64,000 nucleotides of DNA from an uncultured Neptuniibacter sp. (GCF_947498015.1 NZ_CANMIR010000001.1:124001-188000); one strand, 5' to 3'. Shown: positions 19,096-27,925, counted from the first letter of the stretch. Made by a program: numbers and translations. The notes: a model not told the origin generated them from the sequence alone.

Positions 19096-19185
19096 ACTGT
19101 GCCCTTTGGGCCAGTGTCGCAGGCTCCACTGTTTTCTGCGGGCTGCGCCCTTCGAATCGAACCTCCCTTCGGGGACGGTTCTCAT
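19072..19185 (-). CDS. Possible arginine-rich 37-residue ORF in repeat unit 1
   Basis: ATG at 19185 (preceded by GTATAGG) opens 37 codons, starting MRTVPEGRFD and ending HSNPIRPTT, and read through the second tRNA 3'-end copy. The peptide has nine Arg/Lys and two acidic residues. The frame equals that in unit 2, but there the reading starts further upstream. The ribosome site is too close to the ATG, so the ORF may be fortuitous. Confidence 0.2.
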   Translation of the reverse strand: MRTVPEGRFDSKGAARRKQWSLRHWPKGHSNPIRPTT

Positions 19186-19273
19186 CCTATACTCAACGCA
19201 GTATCAGTATCGTTCAGGCATAAAAAAACCAGCTCAATGGCTGGATTCTTTAAGTGGTGGGTCGTATAGGATT
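19096..19273 (-). repeat. tRNA-Lys tandem repeat, unit 1 (178 bp)
   Basis: The unit begins inside tRNA-Lys with its last 19 bp (19255-19273) and runs to the next copy of that segment. It holds the first terminator, a 6-bp duplication (ATACTG twice) not present in the other units, and a stem GAACC-TCCC/GGGA-GGTTC at 19159-19181. Unit spacings are 178 and 172 bp. Confidence 0.93.
19222..19244 (-). terminator. Rho-independent terminator of tRNA-Lys (repeat unit 1)
   Basis: CCAGC and GCTGG pair around a 6-nt loop, followed by seven T on the minus strand, 10 nt after the tRNA CCA end. Confidence 0.9.
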
Positions 19274-19330
19274 CGAACCTATGACCAATTGGTTAAAAGC
19301 CAACTGCTCTACCGACTGAGCTAACGACCC
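19255..19330 (-). tRNA. tRNA-Lys (anticodon TTT)
   Basis: The 76-nt cloverleaf has acceptor arms GGGTCGT / ACGACCC, discriminator A, encoded CCA, anticodon loop CTTTTAA with anticodon TTT, and a GGTTCGAATCC T-arm. Its last 19 bp (T-stem 3' side to CCA) are repeated twice downstream. Confidence 0.96.
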
Positions 19331-19345
19331 TCACTGAGAGCGCGT

Positions 19346-19373
19346 ATTCTACGCACCCCCGATGGTAATGCAA
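19346..19373 (-). promoter_or_regulatory. Promoter of tRNA-Lys
   Basis: TTGCAT (19373-19368) and TAGAAT (19351-19346) are 16 bp apart on the minus strand. They are followed by a GC-rich discriminator (ACGCGCTC), typical of stringently controlled stable-RNA promoters. The -35 lies just after the queC stop codon. Confidence 0.7.
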
Positions 19374-19379
19374 GCAAAT

Positions 19380-20063
19380 TTATTGATAGCGAGTAGGATC
19401 TTTTAGGCCCGCATCCTCAAAGCCTTTTGCCCGGAGACGACAGCTATCGCACACACCACAAGCACGACCATTATCATCTGCCTGATAGCAGGATACTGTG
19501 AGCCTGTAATCGACACCCAGCGCCGTGCCCTTCTGAATAATCTGCTCTTTTGTCAGGTCAATCAGCGGCGTTTCGATCTTGATCGGATCCCCACAAACAC
19601 CTCGTTTTGTGGCTAGATTCGCCATAGTCTCGAAAGCAGCGATATACTCAGGACGACAATCCGGATACCCCGAATAATCGACAGCATTCACTCCGATAAA
19701 AATCGCGTCAGCTTCCAGTACCTCAGCCCACCCTAACGCAAGCGACATAAACACCGTATTTCTTGCGGGCACATAGGTTACCGGAATCTCCTCAGTCTCT
19801 TCCTCCGGTACTTCAATACTGTGATCCGTTAACGCTGAGCCACCAAAGTCCTCAAGATGTAATCTGATGACCCTGTGCTCCTTGGCATTTTGCTGAACTG
19901 CAATTTTTTTTGCCGCATTTAATTCGGTCAGTGACCGTTGACCATAATCAAAACTGAGAACGTAACACTCATAACCCGCATCAGATGCGATTGCCAGTGC
20001 TGTTGCAGAATCTAAACCACCAGACAGCAAAACAACTGCTTTATTAGCAGCACTTTTATTCAT
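19380..20063 (-). CDS. queC: 7-cyano-7-deazaguanine synthase QueC
   Basis: This 227-residue ATP-dependent enzyme turns 7-carboxy-7-deazaguanine into preQ0 for queuosine tRNA modification. The PP-loop [14 protein letters not shown] is at the N terminus, and the zinc cysteines lie in the C-terminal [17 protein letters not shown]. The ATG at 20063 is used; a GTG one codon earlier is possible. It is the last gene after cpoB; queE, often between them in pseudomonads, is missing here. Confidence 0.95.
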   Translation of the reverse strand: MNKSAANKAVVLLSGGLDSATALAIASDAGYECYVLSFDYGQRSLTELNAAKKIAVQQNAKEHRVIRLHLEDFGGSALTDHSIEVPEEETEEIPVTYVPARNTVFMSLALGWAEVLEADAIFIGVNAVDYSGYPDCRPEYIAAFETMANLATKRGVCGDPIKIETPLIDLTKEQIIQKGTALGVDYRLTVSCYQADDNGRACGVCDSCRLRAKGFEDAGLKDPTRYQ

Positions 20064-20083
20064 CACTATTACCAGGTATTAAC

Positions 20084-20869
20084 TTATTGCAGACGTTTGA
20101 ACTCTTTCGCAAGACGAACCGCGGAAGAATCCGGATATTTATTGATTACGAGATCGAGGTATTCCAAAGATTTCGTACGATCCCCTAACTGATCGTAGAC
20201 GATACCTAACTTATAGGCAGCATCCGGAGCCTTACGGTGATCTGGAAATTGGGTCACAACCTTTACGAAAGATTCGCGCGCTAACTCGGGCTTCTGTTCG
20301 GCCAGATAGATCTCACCCAGCCAATAGTGCGCATTTACAAGCCTTGCGCTCTGAGGATAGTCTTTTACAAAGGCGGTAAAAGCCTCGATCGCTTTTGGGA
20401 AATTCCGCTCGCGAACCAGCCCAAAGGCTTCTTTGTAGGCTTTAGCATCACTTGGAGTTGCATCAGCTTGCACTAAAGAGGCTTGATTGGAGCTGACAGC
20501 AGCCGGATTAGAGGTACTAGAGGAAGCGGATAACGAAGAGCCTGCCGGTGCAACCACCCCGCCTTGCTGTACAGATGAGAGACGGCGATCCAGATCCCTG
20601 TAGCGATCCAGCTGCTGCTGCTCCATCTGTTTAAGTCGATAGCCCTGCTGTTCTAACTGACCACGAAGGGATCGCACCTCATCCTGAAGCTGCTGAACAA
20701 TCAGCATCAACTCAGTGCTACCCGTAACTGATCCAGCAGGCGCAGCCACTTGATATCGGTTTGAACTAGAACCAGCCCCGAGCTCGATCACCGGGACCTC
20801 TTCAGCAGCAACATTAGCGCTGATGAACAGCGCTAATGCCGATGCAACTAATGCATTTGCTGAAGTCAT
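20084..20869 (-). CDS. cpoB: Cell division coordinator CpoB (YbgF)
   Basis: This 261-residue periplasmic protein has a signal peptide (about 1-22) ending in AEEVPV. A coiled-coil trimerisation segment rich in Gln/Leu (about 50-95) and a Ser/Ala-rich linker follow. The C-terminal TPR domain (about 140-258) has repeated YWLGEIYLAEQKPELA-type helices. CpoB links the Tol system to peptidoglycan synthase PBP1B during division. It follows pal by 3 nt, so they are one transcript. Confidence 0.93.
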   Translation of the reverse strand: MTSANALVASALALFISANVAAEEVPVIELGAGSSSNRYQVAAPAGSVTGSTELMLIVQQLQDEVRSLRGQLEQQGYRLKQMEQQQLDRYRDLDRRLSSVQQGGVVAPAGSSLSASSSTSNPAAVSSNQASLVQADATPSDAKAYKEAFGLVRERNFPKAIEAFTAFVKDYPQSARLVNAHYWLGEIYLAEQKPELARESFVKVVTQFPDHRKAPDAAYKLGIVYDQLGDRTKSLEYLDLVINKYPDSSAVRLAKEFKRLQ

Positions 20870-20872
20870 AAA

Positions 20873-21388
20873 TTAACGAGTTACGTACTTCAGTTCTACA
20901 CGTCGGTTCTGGCTCCAGCTGGCTTCGCTGTGACCCAGAATTGCTGGTTTCTCTTCACCAAAGCTAACGGTTTCGATCTGAGAAGCCGATGCGCCATTAA
21001 CCTGCATGAAGCGAGAAACCGCTTTGGCACGGCGCTCACCCAGTGCGATGTTATATTCACGAGTACCACGCTCATCAGCATGGCCTTCCAGAACAACTTG
21101 CGCAGAAGGGTTAGCAGCCAGATAAGTAGCATGCTTTTCCAGATCAGAAAAACCTGCGGCTTTAACTACAGATTTGTCAAAATCGAAATAGAAAACAGTC
21201 TGTAGATTTGCCACATCTGTCATAGAAGAGCCACTTAAACCAGACCCCTGGCCCACACCCTGAGTTGTACCTGAGTCAGTACCGTCAGTTGAACCCGTGC
21301 TGCTGGATGTACCAGATGTACTACAACCTGCCACCCATGCTACGGATAAAGCCAGTGCAACTGCTTTAGTTACGTTGGAAGCTCGCAT
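20873..21388 (-). CDS. pal: Peptidoglycan-associated lipoprotein Pal
   Basis: This 171-residue outer-membrane lipoprotein has lipobox VAGC with Cys22. A Ser/Gly/Thr-rich tether occupies about 23-55, and the OmpA-like peptidoglycan-binding domain carries VVLEGHADERGTREYNIALG and RRAKAV. It anchors the outer membrane to peptidoglycan and binds TolB. The length and the operon position are typical. Confidence 0.96.
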   Translation of the reverse strand: MRASNVTKAVALALSVAWVAGCSTSGTSSSTGSTDGTDSGTTQGVGQGSGLSGSSMTDVANLQTVFYFDFDKSVVKAAGFSDLEKHATYLAANPSAQVVLEGHADERGTREYNIALGERRAKAVSRFMQVNGASASQIETVSFGEEKPAILGHSEASWSQNRRVELKYVTR

Positions 21389-21484
21389 TGATCACTCCTG
21401 TAATTTGCTGGTTTTCCCAGCAAGCAAAATATTATTAAAAGCCGCCATGTCCAAGTCTGAACATAAGTTAATGTCTATAAACAT

Positions 21485-22795
21485 TTATTGCAAGTAGGGA
21501 CTCCAAGCAGGCTCCCTGACATCTCCACTGGCAGAAGGCAAAATAAAGCGTACATTGCCATCCAGAGACACTCCACCGAGCACCCCTTTAACCCCTTTTT
21601 GAGTAGCATAAAGAATTAAACTGCCATTTGGTGCAATAGTTGGAGATTCATCAAGATAAGTATCGGTCAGTACATCGACTCGTCCTGATTTAAGATCCTG
21701 CACTGCAATATGAAATACGTTATCAATACCACGATGTACCATCGCCAGGAAGCGACCATCCTGCGTCAATCGACCACGAGAGTTATAATTCCCCTCATAG
21801 GTGAGGCGCTCTAACTGGCGAGTCGGCAGATGGATGCGGTAGATCTGTGGCAAACCACCCCGATCAGATGTAAAGATCAACGACTGGCCATCCGGTGACC
21901 AGGAAGGCTCCGTATCAATTCCATAATGATGAGTGATACGTGCCAGATTTCGTGAACGGAGATCCAGTATATAGACTTCCGGGTTTCCATCTTTTGACAG
22001 TACCAGCGCCAGTCTATGACCATCAGGTGACCAGGCAGGAGCACCATTCAGACCTCTGAAAGACTGAATTTTTTCCCGCTTTCCAGTTGCTAAATACTGG
22101 ATATAGATTGCTGGCTTACCACTTTCAAAGGACACATATGCCAGCTTTGAAGCATCTTTAGACCAGGCAGGCGACATCAAAGGCTCACTCTGCTCCCTAA
22201 TAGTTACTGGTCGCGCACCATCAGAATCTGCCATTTTGAGCCGGTATCTTACCTTACCCTCACCGAACTGCTGCGCCGTCACATAGACAATCCGCGTTGA
22301 GAAAGCACCCCGAATACCAGTCAGTTTTTCATACACCATATCTGAAATATAGTGAGCGATATCCCGCAAATTATTCAGAGAGCCAGAGACACGTTCAGCC
22401 AGCAACTGCTGCTCCTTCAACACATCATATAGCTCAAACTCGACCTTGATCTGTCCATTTTCAGCGGGCAACTGACGACCAATTACTACAAACTCAGTTT
22501 TACTTACCCGCCAGTCACGGAAGAACAGCTGCTCTCTGGAGGAGGGAAAACTGAGCATATTTCGACGATCCATCATTGAAAACAACCCGGTCCGACCCAG
22601 GTCATTGGAAACGATCTGCGCAATATCCTCTCTGAGCGCTGCACTTCCATTCCAGGAAAAGGGAACGACCGCGACGGGGGTTGGCTCATCAATCCCCTGG
22701 GTTATTTCAATAGCCAGATCACCATTATCAGCCTGAACCGACAGGGTCAGAAACAAGGCACTAAATGCTAAAAATCTACTCACCATCTGTTTCAA
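21485..22795 (-). CDS. tolB: Tol-Pal translocation protein TolB
   Basis: This 436-residue periplasmic protein has a signal peptide (about 1-22), an N-terminal alpha/beta domain, and a beta-propeller with repeated APAWSPDGHRLAL, EPSWSPDGQSLIF and SPTIAPNGSLILY blades (about 210-430). It binds Pal and TolA. The 96-nt gap to pal is larger than elsewhere in the operon. Confidence 0.96.
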   Translation of the reverse strand: MKQMVSRFLAFSALFLTLSVQADNGDLAIEITQGIDEPTPVAVVPFSWNGSAALREDIAQIVSNDLGRTGLFSMMDRRNMLSFPSSREQLFFRDWRVSKTEFVVIGRQLPAENGQIKVEFELYDVLKEQQLLAERVSGSLNNLRDIAHYISDMVYEKLTGIRGAFSTRIVYVTAQQFGEGKVRYRLKMADSDGARPVTIREQSEPLMSPAWSKDASKLAYVSFESGKPAIYIQYLATGKREKIQSFRGLNGAPAWSPDGHRLALVLSKDGNPEVYILDLRSRNLARITHHYGIDTEPSWSPDGQSLIFTSDRGGLPQIYRIHLPTRQLERLTYEGNYNSRGRLTQDGRFLAMVHRGIDNVFHIAVQDLKSGRVDVLTDTYLDESPTIAPNGSLILYATQKGVKGVLGGVSLDGNVRFILPSASGDVREPAWSPYLQ

Positions 22796-22841
22796 AATGA
22801 TCTCCCTTTACTTTTATACTCATGCAGCAAACCAGCTGGCA

Positions 22842-23753
22842 CTAATTTCGTAAATCTTCAGGTCGGAATCTCAAAATACGTTTCCGGAAATAACGATCAA
22901 AAACAACCGAATCCATATTGCGTAGTTTTTCAAACACCTGTACACGATCAATCGCACGTAATGCATCATTATCGAACCGTGCGTCGCCACTGGATTTTGA
23001 AACGTAACGATCATTCACCCTTCCTGAAGGCAAAAGGTGGATCGTAACCTCTACCACCATACCGTTTCTTGCAGAGGGAGAACGTCGCCAGTTACGCGTA
23101 ATCATATCTACAATATATGCTTCATAACTCGCTGCCGCTGCCCTTTGTTCCTCTGCTGCAATCGCAGCCTCTTCTTCAGCCAGAGCTTGTTGTAAAGCTG
23201 CATTAGCAGACGCCTGAGCTGCTGCTTCCTTAGCCGCTTTAGCTTTGGCATCAGCTGCTTTCTTTCTGGCGATCTCTTGCTGACGTTTTTTCTCCGCAGC
23301 TTTCTTCCTGGCTACTTCAGCTTTGCGCTTTTTCTCGGCCGCTGCTTTCTTTCTGGCCACCTCTTGCTGACGTTTTTTCTCCGCAGCTTTCTTCTTGGCT
23401 ACTTCAGCTTTGCGCTTTTTCTCGGCAGCCGCTTTCTTTCTGGCCACCTCTTGCTGACGTTTTTTCTCAGCCGCCTTTTTCTTGGCAACTTCCTGTTTAC
23501 GCTGATTCTCTTTACGATTTTTTTCAGCTTCAGCTTTTCGTATCTGCTCGGCCTTGTTTCTGGCTTTAGCCTCAGCGGCCTTCACTTTCTGGGCTTTATG
23601 TGTTGTCAGATCAACAATCTGCGCCTGAACATGACGCGGCACTTTACGGTCTGAATCTTTGTGATCAAACCAACTCTGCGCCAACAGTCCGACGACAACC
23701 GCGTGCAGAGCTATAGCCAGAATAGTGGGTAAGAGGTAACTACCTACGCGCAA
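22842..23753 (-). CDS. tolA: Cell envelope integrity protein TolA
   Basis: This 303-residue protein has one N-terminal membrane helix (about 7-26), then a long Lys/Ala/Glu-rich helix (about 50-195) and a C-terminal TolA-III domain (about 205-300) with WRRSPSARNGMVVEVTIHL. It spans the periplasm and transmits proton-motive force from TolQR to Pal. The helix contains a 29-residue repeat encoded by near-identical 87-bp DNA repeats. Confidence 0.94.
   Translation of the reverse strand: MRVGSYLLPTILAIALHAVVVGLLAQSWFDHKDSDRKVPRHVQAQIVDLTTHKAQKVKAAEAKARNKAEQIRKAEAEKNRKENQRKQEVAKKKAAEKKRQQEVARKKAAAEKKRKAEVAKKKAAEKKRQQEVARKKAAAEKKRKAEVARKKAAEKKRQQEIARKKAADAKAKAAKEAAAQASANAALQQALAEEEAAIAAEEQRAAAASYEAYIVDMITRNWRRSPSARNGMVVEVTIHLLPSGRVNDRYVSKSSGDARFDNDALRAIDRVQVFEKLRNMDSVVFDRYFRKRILRFRPEDLRN
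23270..23480 (-). repeat. 87-bp in-frame tandem repeat in tolA
   Basis: About two and a half copies of an 87-bp unit encode KKAAEKKRQQEVAR followed by KKAAAEKKRKAEVA. The copies differ at few positions, so length change by slippage or recombination is likely between strains. Confidence 0.8.
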
Positions 23754-23762
23754 AACCGATTC

Positions 23763-24179
23763 CTACTCAGTCACCAGGCCGACACTAGGTGCACCCGCCT
23801 GCTGCAATAAAACCATCAGCTGCACGACCTTGTCATAATCAACATTACGATCACCTCTGACCAATAGCATTTTCCTTGGATTACTGGCCAAAATTTTTGC
23901 AACACGCTCCTCAACAACCTCAGCCTCAACAGGAACTTTAGGGTCGCCACCCACATCGATGTAATACCGCCCCTCTGCGTCCACTGTCACAATTACCGGC
24001 TCATTATCACTATCATCTACAGGTTCGGCAGAGGCTTTAGGTAGCTCAACATTCACCCCTTGAGTCAACATCGGAGCGGTGATCATAAAAATCACCAATA
24101 GCACCATCATGACATCGATATACGGAACAACATTGATATCTGCATTGAGCTTACGTTTTTTCTTATGCCTTCTAATCAC
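23763..24179 (-). CDS. tolR: Tol-Pal motor protein TolR
   Basis: This 138-residue ExbD/TolR protein has a basic N-tail, a single membrane helix with the essential Asp (VPYIDVMMVLLVIFMITAP at about 18-36), and a periplasmic domain. It forms the proton channel with TolQ. The end overlaps nothing; tolA starts 9 nt after it. Confidence 0.96.
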   Translation of the reverse strand: MIRRHKKKRKLNADINVVPYIDVMMVLLVIFMITAPMLTQGVNVELPKASAEPVDDSDNEPVIVTVDAEGRYYIDVGGDPKVPVEAEVVEERVAKILASNPRKMLLVRGDRNVDYDKVVQLMVLLQQAGAPSVGLVTE

Positions 24180-24194
24180 AGGTCACACCCAACA

Positions 24195-24875
24195 TTAGTG
24201 AGAGGCATGCATACGGCGATGCAAAATCGATGAAAATTCATCCGCGAAGGTCTCATAGTTACCCAGCAGGTACTCCACCTGAGCGGAATAACGGTTATAA
24301 GCAATAACGGCAGGAATGGCTGCAAATAAGCCTATCGCTGTAGCAATCAGGGCCTCTGAAATGCCCGGAGCTACCGAAGCCAGGGTAGCCTGATGCACAT
24401 TGGCTAAACCCCTGAAGGAGTTCATAATCCCCCAGACCGTTCCAAACAGGCCAATATAAGGACTGGTTGAACCCACTGTTGCAAGGAAAGGGAGGTGGCG
24501 TTCTAGTTTATCCTCTTCACGGGCAAGAGCGACTCTCATACTGCGCTCAACACCGTCCATAACGGAATCAGGATCAAAGCCACTCTGTTGTGTCAGACGA
24601 GTATATTCTTTGATTCCAGCACGAAAGATATTTTCAGCACCACAATCCGAATTAGGCTCATGATTAATCTCACGGAATAGCTGACCCAGGTCCACACCTG
24701 ACCAGAACCGATCTTCGAAGCTCCGCAGAGAGCGTCTCGCCTTCGACAAAACAGCCTGACGCTGGAAGATCATAATCCAGGAAAGTACCGATGCGAGTAA
24801 TAACATAAGCATAACCAGTTGCACGACTAAACTAGCATTTGCAACCAGACTCCAGATCGACATTTTTTCGACCAC
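24195..24875 (-). CDS. tolQ: Tol-Pal motor protein TolQ
   Basis: This 226-residue three-helix membrane protein is of the ExbB/TolQ/MotA family. It has YIGLFGTVWGIMNSFRGL and GISEALIATAIGLFAAIPAV in the last two helices. A longer frame runs to 24950, but the GTG at 24875 has AGGAAGGA six bases upstream and gives the family N terminus SIWSLVANASLVVQLVML; an ATG at 24863 is the alternative. ybgC, which normally precedes tolQ, is absent. Confidence 0.95.
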   Translation of the reverse strand: MVEKMSIWSLVANASLVVQLVMLMLLLASVLSWIMIFQRQAVLSKARRSLRSFEDRFWSGVDLGQLFREINHEPNSDCGAENIFRAGIKEYTRLTQQSGFDPDSVMDGVERSMRVALAREEDKLERHLPFLATVGSTSPYIGLFGTVWGIMNSFRGLANVHQATLASVAPGISEALIATAIGLFAAIPAVIAYNRYSAQVEYLLGNYETFADEFSSILHRRMHASH

Positions 24876-25010
24876 AGTTCCTTCCTCTAAAGATCGTAAG
24901 CCAAGCGTAAATAATCCGAACTCTGACCTGTCAAAGACGTAAAAGTTCACGCTTTTTCAGAAACCAGAAATAAAGGCACAACAATAACAGTCACGGTGAT
25001 TAATACAAGT

Positions 25011-25034
25011 GAAAAACCAGCCACAAGGGCTGGT
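25011..25034 (-). terminator. Terminator of the DksA-like gene
   Basis: ACCAGCC and GGCTGGT form a 7-bp stem followed by TTTTTC on the minus strand, about 50 nt after the stop. It separates this gene from the tol operon, which then needs its own promoter. Confidence 0.8.
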
Positions 25035-25085
25035 CTTATCAGGGCATGATAGGAGGCTATCTAGAAGAGTTTCAGGGCGTTGAAG

Positions 25086-25460
25086 CTAAGCAGATTTTTG
25101 TAAAACCGCCTCATGAGCTGACTGGCAACGAATACAGCGAGACGCAGTCGGGCAGGCTTTTAGTCGACTCAGCTCGATCTCTTCTGAACAGTCTGTACAA
25201 AAACCAAAATCACCTGTCTCAATCCGTTTCAGAGCAGTAACGCACTCCGCGATCTCCTCATCATGCCGAGACAATGTTTCAACATTAATCATCAGATCGA
25301 CAACAGCCTCAGCTTCTTCAGCCGAATCATGCACCCCCTGAGACTGGGGTTCAATCTGATGCTGAAACTCATTATTCGCTTCAGTACGCAACTGGTCTAA
25401 CAATGTAAGCAGCTCTGCCTTAATAGCAGATATTTCAGAGAGATTTAGACTAACCGTCAT
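25086..25460 (-). CDS. TraR/DksA-family zinc-finger protein
   Basis: This 124-residue protein has an N-terminal coiled-coil (about 1-80) and a C4 zinc finger FGFCTDC ... CIRC at about 92-116. The DksA/TraR tip motif DxxDxA appears changed to DSAEEA, with Glu for the second Asp. DksA-like proteins enter the RNA polymerase secondary channel; whether this one does so is not certain. It lies between ruvB and tolQ, with its own terminator. Confidence 0.85.
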   Translation of the reverse strand: MTVSLNLSEISAIKAELLTLLDQLRTEANNEFQHQIEPQSQGVHDSAEEAEAVVDLMINVETLSRHDEEIAECVTALKRIETGDFGFCTDCSEEIELSRLKACPTASRCIRCQSAHEAVLQKSA

Positions 25461-25599
25461 GGCATTACCCGTTCTTTTTTTATTTGTTATCTTAGATAAC
25501 AGGCATCTTAGACGGTCAGCCTCCTATTTCACGTTGATCGCGGTCACTCAGTGAAAAAAAACCTGCTTTCTAAAAGGTTTATTGATCTGAGTCGCCTTT

Positions 25600-26610
25600 C
25601 TACTCAGCTCCAGGCTTAGCTATGCCGAAATGACGGTAAGCATGATCAGTCACGACCCGTCCTCGTGGCGTCCTCATAATAAACCCCTGCTGGATAAGAT
25701 AGGGTTCGAGTACATCCTCAATCGTATCCCGCTCTTCACTAATTGCTGCCGCCAGACTCTCTACTCCGACCGGACCTCCCGCAAACTTTTCAATCAGTGT
25801 CAGTAACATCCGCCGATCCAGATGATCAAAGCCGTGATGATCAACATTCAGCATATTCAGTGCTTTGTCCGCGATATCATTATCGATCAAACCATCCCCT
25901 TTAACCTCAGCGTAGTCACGCGCCCGTCTCAGCAGACGATTTGCGATACGCGGAGTACCTCTGGAGCGCTTAGCCACCTCTCGAGCACCATGATCATCGA
26001 TCTGCGTTCCAGACAAACCCGCTGAACGTGAAACAATACTGGTCAGATCATCGACATTATAAAATTCAAGGCGCTGGACGATCCCGAAACGATCACGTAG
26101 CGGTGATGTTAACAGGCCCGCCCGGGTCGTTGCTCCGACAAGAGTAAAAGGGGGAAGCTCAAGCTTGATCGAGCGGGCCGCAGGACCTTCACCGATCATA
26201 ATATCCAACTGGTAATCCTCCATCGCCGGATAGAGCACCTCTTCAACATTTGGGCTTAAGCGATGAATCTCATCAATAAACAGAACATCATTAGGTTCGA
26301 GGTTCGTCAACAAAGCCGCCAGATCACCCGCTTTTTCAAGCACGGGTCCTGACGTTGTTTTAATCTCAGATCCCATCTCATTTGCAATAATATTCGCTAG
26401 CGTTGTTTTCCCAAGGCCCGGCGGACCAAAGATCAACGTATGATCTAACGCTTCATTACGCATCTTCGCGGCCTGAATGAAGATCTCCATCTGTTCGCGC
26501 ACCACCGGCTGACCAACATAGTCTTCCAGGCTTTTAGGGCGGATCGCCCGATCCTGCGCTTCCTCTACAGGATTACTTAACGGAGAAATAAAACGATCTG
26601 CTTCAATCAT
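25600..26610 (-). CDS. ruvB: Holliday junction helicase RuvB
   Basis: This 336-residue AAA+ motor has Walker [12 protein letters not shown], Walker B FIDEIHRL and the sensor region GATTRAGLL. The C-terminal winged helix carries [10 protein letters not shown]. It drives branch migration with RuvA. ruvA precedes it by 10 nt. Confidence 0.98.
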   Translation of the reverse strand: MIEADRFISPLSNPVEEAQDRAIRPKSLEDYVGQPVVREQMEIFIQAAKMRNEALDHTLIFGPPGLGKTTLANIIANEMGSEIKTTSGPVLEKAGDLAALLTNLEPNDVLFIDEIHRLSPNVEEVLYPAMEDYQLDIMIGEGPAARSIKLELPPFTLVGATTRAGLLTSPLRDRFGIVQRLEFYNVDDLTSIVSRSAGLSGTQIDDHGAREVAKRSRGTPRIANRLLRRARDYAEVKGDGLIDNDIADKALNMLNVDHHGFDHLDRRMLLTLIEKFAGGPVGVESLAAAISEERDTIEDVLEPYLIQQGFIMRTPRGRVVTDHAYRHFGIAKPGAE

Positions 26611-26620
26611 AATCCAGCCT

Positions 26621-27253
26621 TTATCCGACCATCGATTTCAATGAGTGGCGAATAAGCTCTTCACTCGTTGCCGCACTACCCAGAGACTTGAACACCTGTT
26701 CAACCACTTTAGTGGCCTGCACCGGCTTGTACCCCAAAGCTATCAATGCACTTTCAGCTTCCTGACGAGCATCATTAACCGGCTCAAAAGAGGCCATATC
26801 GGGGCCATCAGCAGCCGATAACTGAAACTCACTGGAAATCTCAAGCCCAAGCGCCTTAATCTTATCTTTCATTTCGACAATCAAACGTTCCGCAGTTTTC
26901 TTGCCAACACCGGGTAGCTTAATCAGTGACGCTGTATCACCGTCATTCACACATCGGACAAATTCTGCGGTGGATATTCCCGATAAGATAGTGATCGCAA
27001 GCTTAGGACCAACACCGTTCGCCTTAATCAGCGTACGAAACAGCGAACGCTCCTCCCGGTCATAAAACCCATATAGAAGCTGAGCATCCTCCCTGACTAC
27101 AAAATGCGTAAATAGCGTCACACCCGACCCAACTTCAGGCAGTTGATAGAAGGTGTTCATCGACGCTTCAACCTCGTACCCTACTCCCTGCACATCTATA
27201 ACCAGCTGAGGCGGAAGCTTTTCTATCAGTTCACCTTTTAGTCGACCTATCAC
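26621..27253 (-). CDS. ruvA: Holliday junction-binding protein RuvA
   Basis: This 210-residue protein starts at a GTG (27253) and begins MIGRLKG like the family. It has the OB-fold N domain, helix-hairpin-helix motifs ([13 protein letters not shown] and [19 protein letters not shown]) and the C-terminal RuvB-binding domain (about 160-208). The GTGA start overlaps the stop of the upstream gene by 4 bp. Confidence 0.97.
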   Translation of the reverse strand: MIGRLKGELIEKLPPQLVIDVQGVGYEVEASMNTFYQLPEVGSGVTLFTHFVVREDAQLLYGFYDREERSLFRTLIKANGVGPKLAITILSGISTAEFVRCVNDGDTASLIKLPGVGKKTAERLIVEMKDKIKALGLEISSEFQLSAADGPDMASFEPVNDARQEAESALIALGYKPVQATKVVEQVFKSLGSAATSEELIRHSLKSMVG

Positions 27254-27918
27254 TTATTCTTTCCTTTTTTTACTTTTTCCAGCTTATGCCCGGCAACAAT
27301 AAATTCAGGCAACCTGAGATCTGCAAACATCGCCGACATGCGTAAAACGAAAATGATCATCATCGAGGTGATCGCTACGATCTGTCCTGGCATGTACTCA
27401 TCAAAGACGATATAGAAAATCGCTCCAGCCAGAGCACAGGTCGCATATAGTTCGCCATCCCTGGAGAGGATCAAAGGGATCTGACCGGTCAAAATATCTC
27501 GAATCATCCCACCCGCACAACCGGTGACAACCGCCATCATTACAACGATCAGCGCAGGCAGATCCATAGCCAGTGATTTCTGCGCCCCTAATACTGCAAA
27601 TAGCGCCAGACCCGCTGCATCCAGAATCAGCAACATCCTTCTGGGATACTGCACGTACCGACAGACAACGAACGCTACCACAGCTGAGATGATGGCTGTC
27701 CAGAGATATGCCGTGTCTGCAATCCAGACAACGGGATGAATATCTAAGGTAATATCCCGAATCGTCCCCCCACCCAGAGAGGTCACGATCGCAAGCACTA
27801 CCACGCCTAAAATATCCAGACGCTTACCCTGAGCGGCCAGAGCACCCGCTGTAGCGAAAACAGCCACCCCGATCAGGTCAGCCATATAGATAAAATCTTG
27901 ATAACTTGCTTCTGTCAT
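27250..27918 (-). CDS. TRIC-type cation channel (UPF0126, YicG-like)
   Basis: This 222-residue membrane protein has about seven helices in two repeated halves. The duplicated glycine-rich motifs [11 protein letters not shown] and [12 protein letters not shown] are the family signature. Prokaryotic TRIC channels conduct K+; a glycine-uptake role has also been proposed for this family. A start at 27918 with GAGA upstream leaves a 7-nt gap to ruvC. It is inserted between ruvC and ruvA and coupled to ruvA by a 4-bp overlap, an unusual place for it. Confidence 0.88.
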   Translation of the reverse strand: MTEASYQDFIYMADLIGVAVFATAGALAAQGKRLDILGVVVLAIVTSLGGGTIRDITLDIHPVVWIADTAYLWTAIISAVVAFVVCRYVQYPRRMLLILDAAGLALFAVLGAQKSLAMDLPALIVVMMAVVTGCAGGMIRDILTGQIPLILSRDGELYATCALAGAIFYIVFDEYMPGQIVAITSMMIIFVLRMSAMFADLRLPEFIVAGHKLEKVKKGKNK

Positions 27919-27925
27919 ATCATTC

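Noticed and set aside
18829-19273. CRISPR-like array
   Set aside because: Units of 170-178 bp are nearly identical throughout with no short repeat and variable spacer pattern, and no cas genes are near.
18789-19324. Overlapping plus-strand ORFs of 82-121 residues in the tRNA-Lys repeats
   Set aside because: They run antisense to the tRNA and through its sequence, repeat the same translated segment and have no start signals; they are a result of the repeats.
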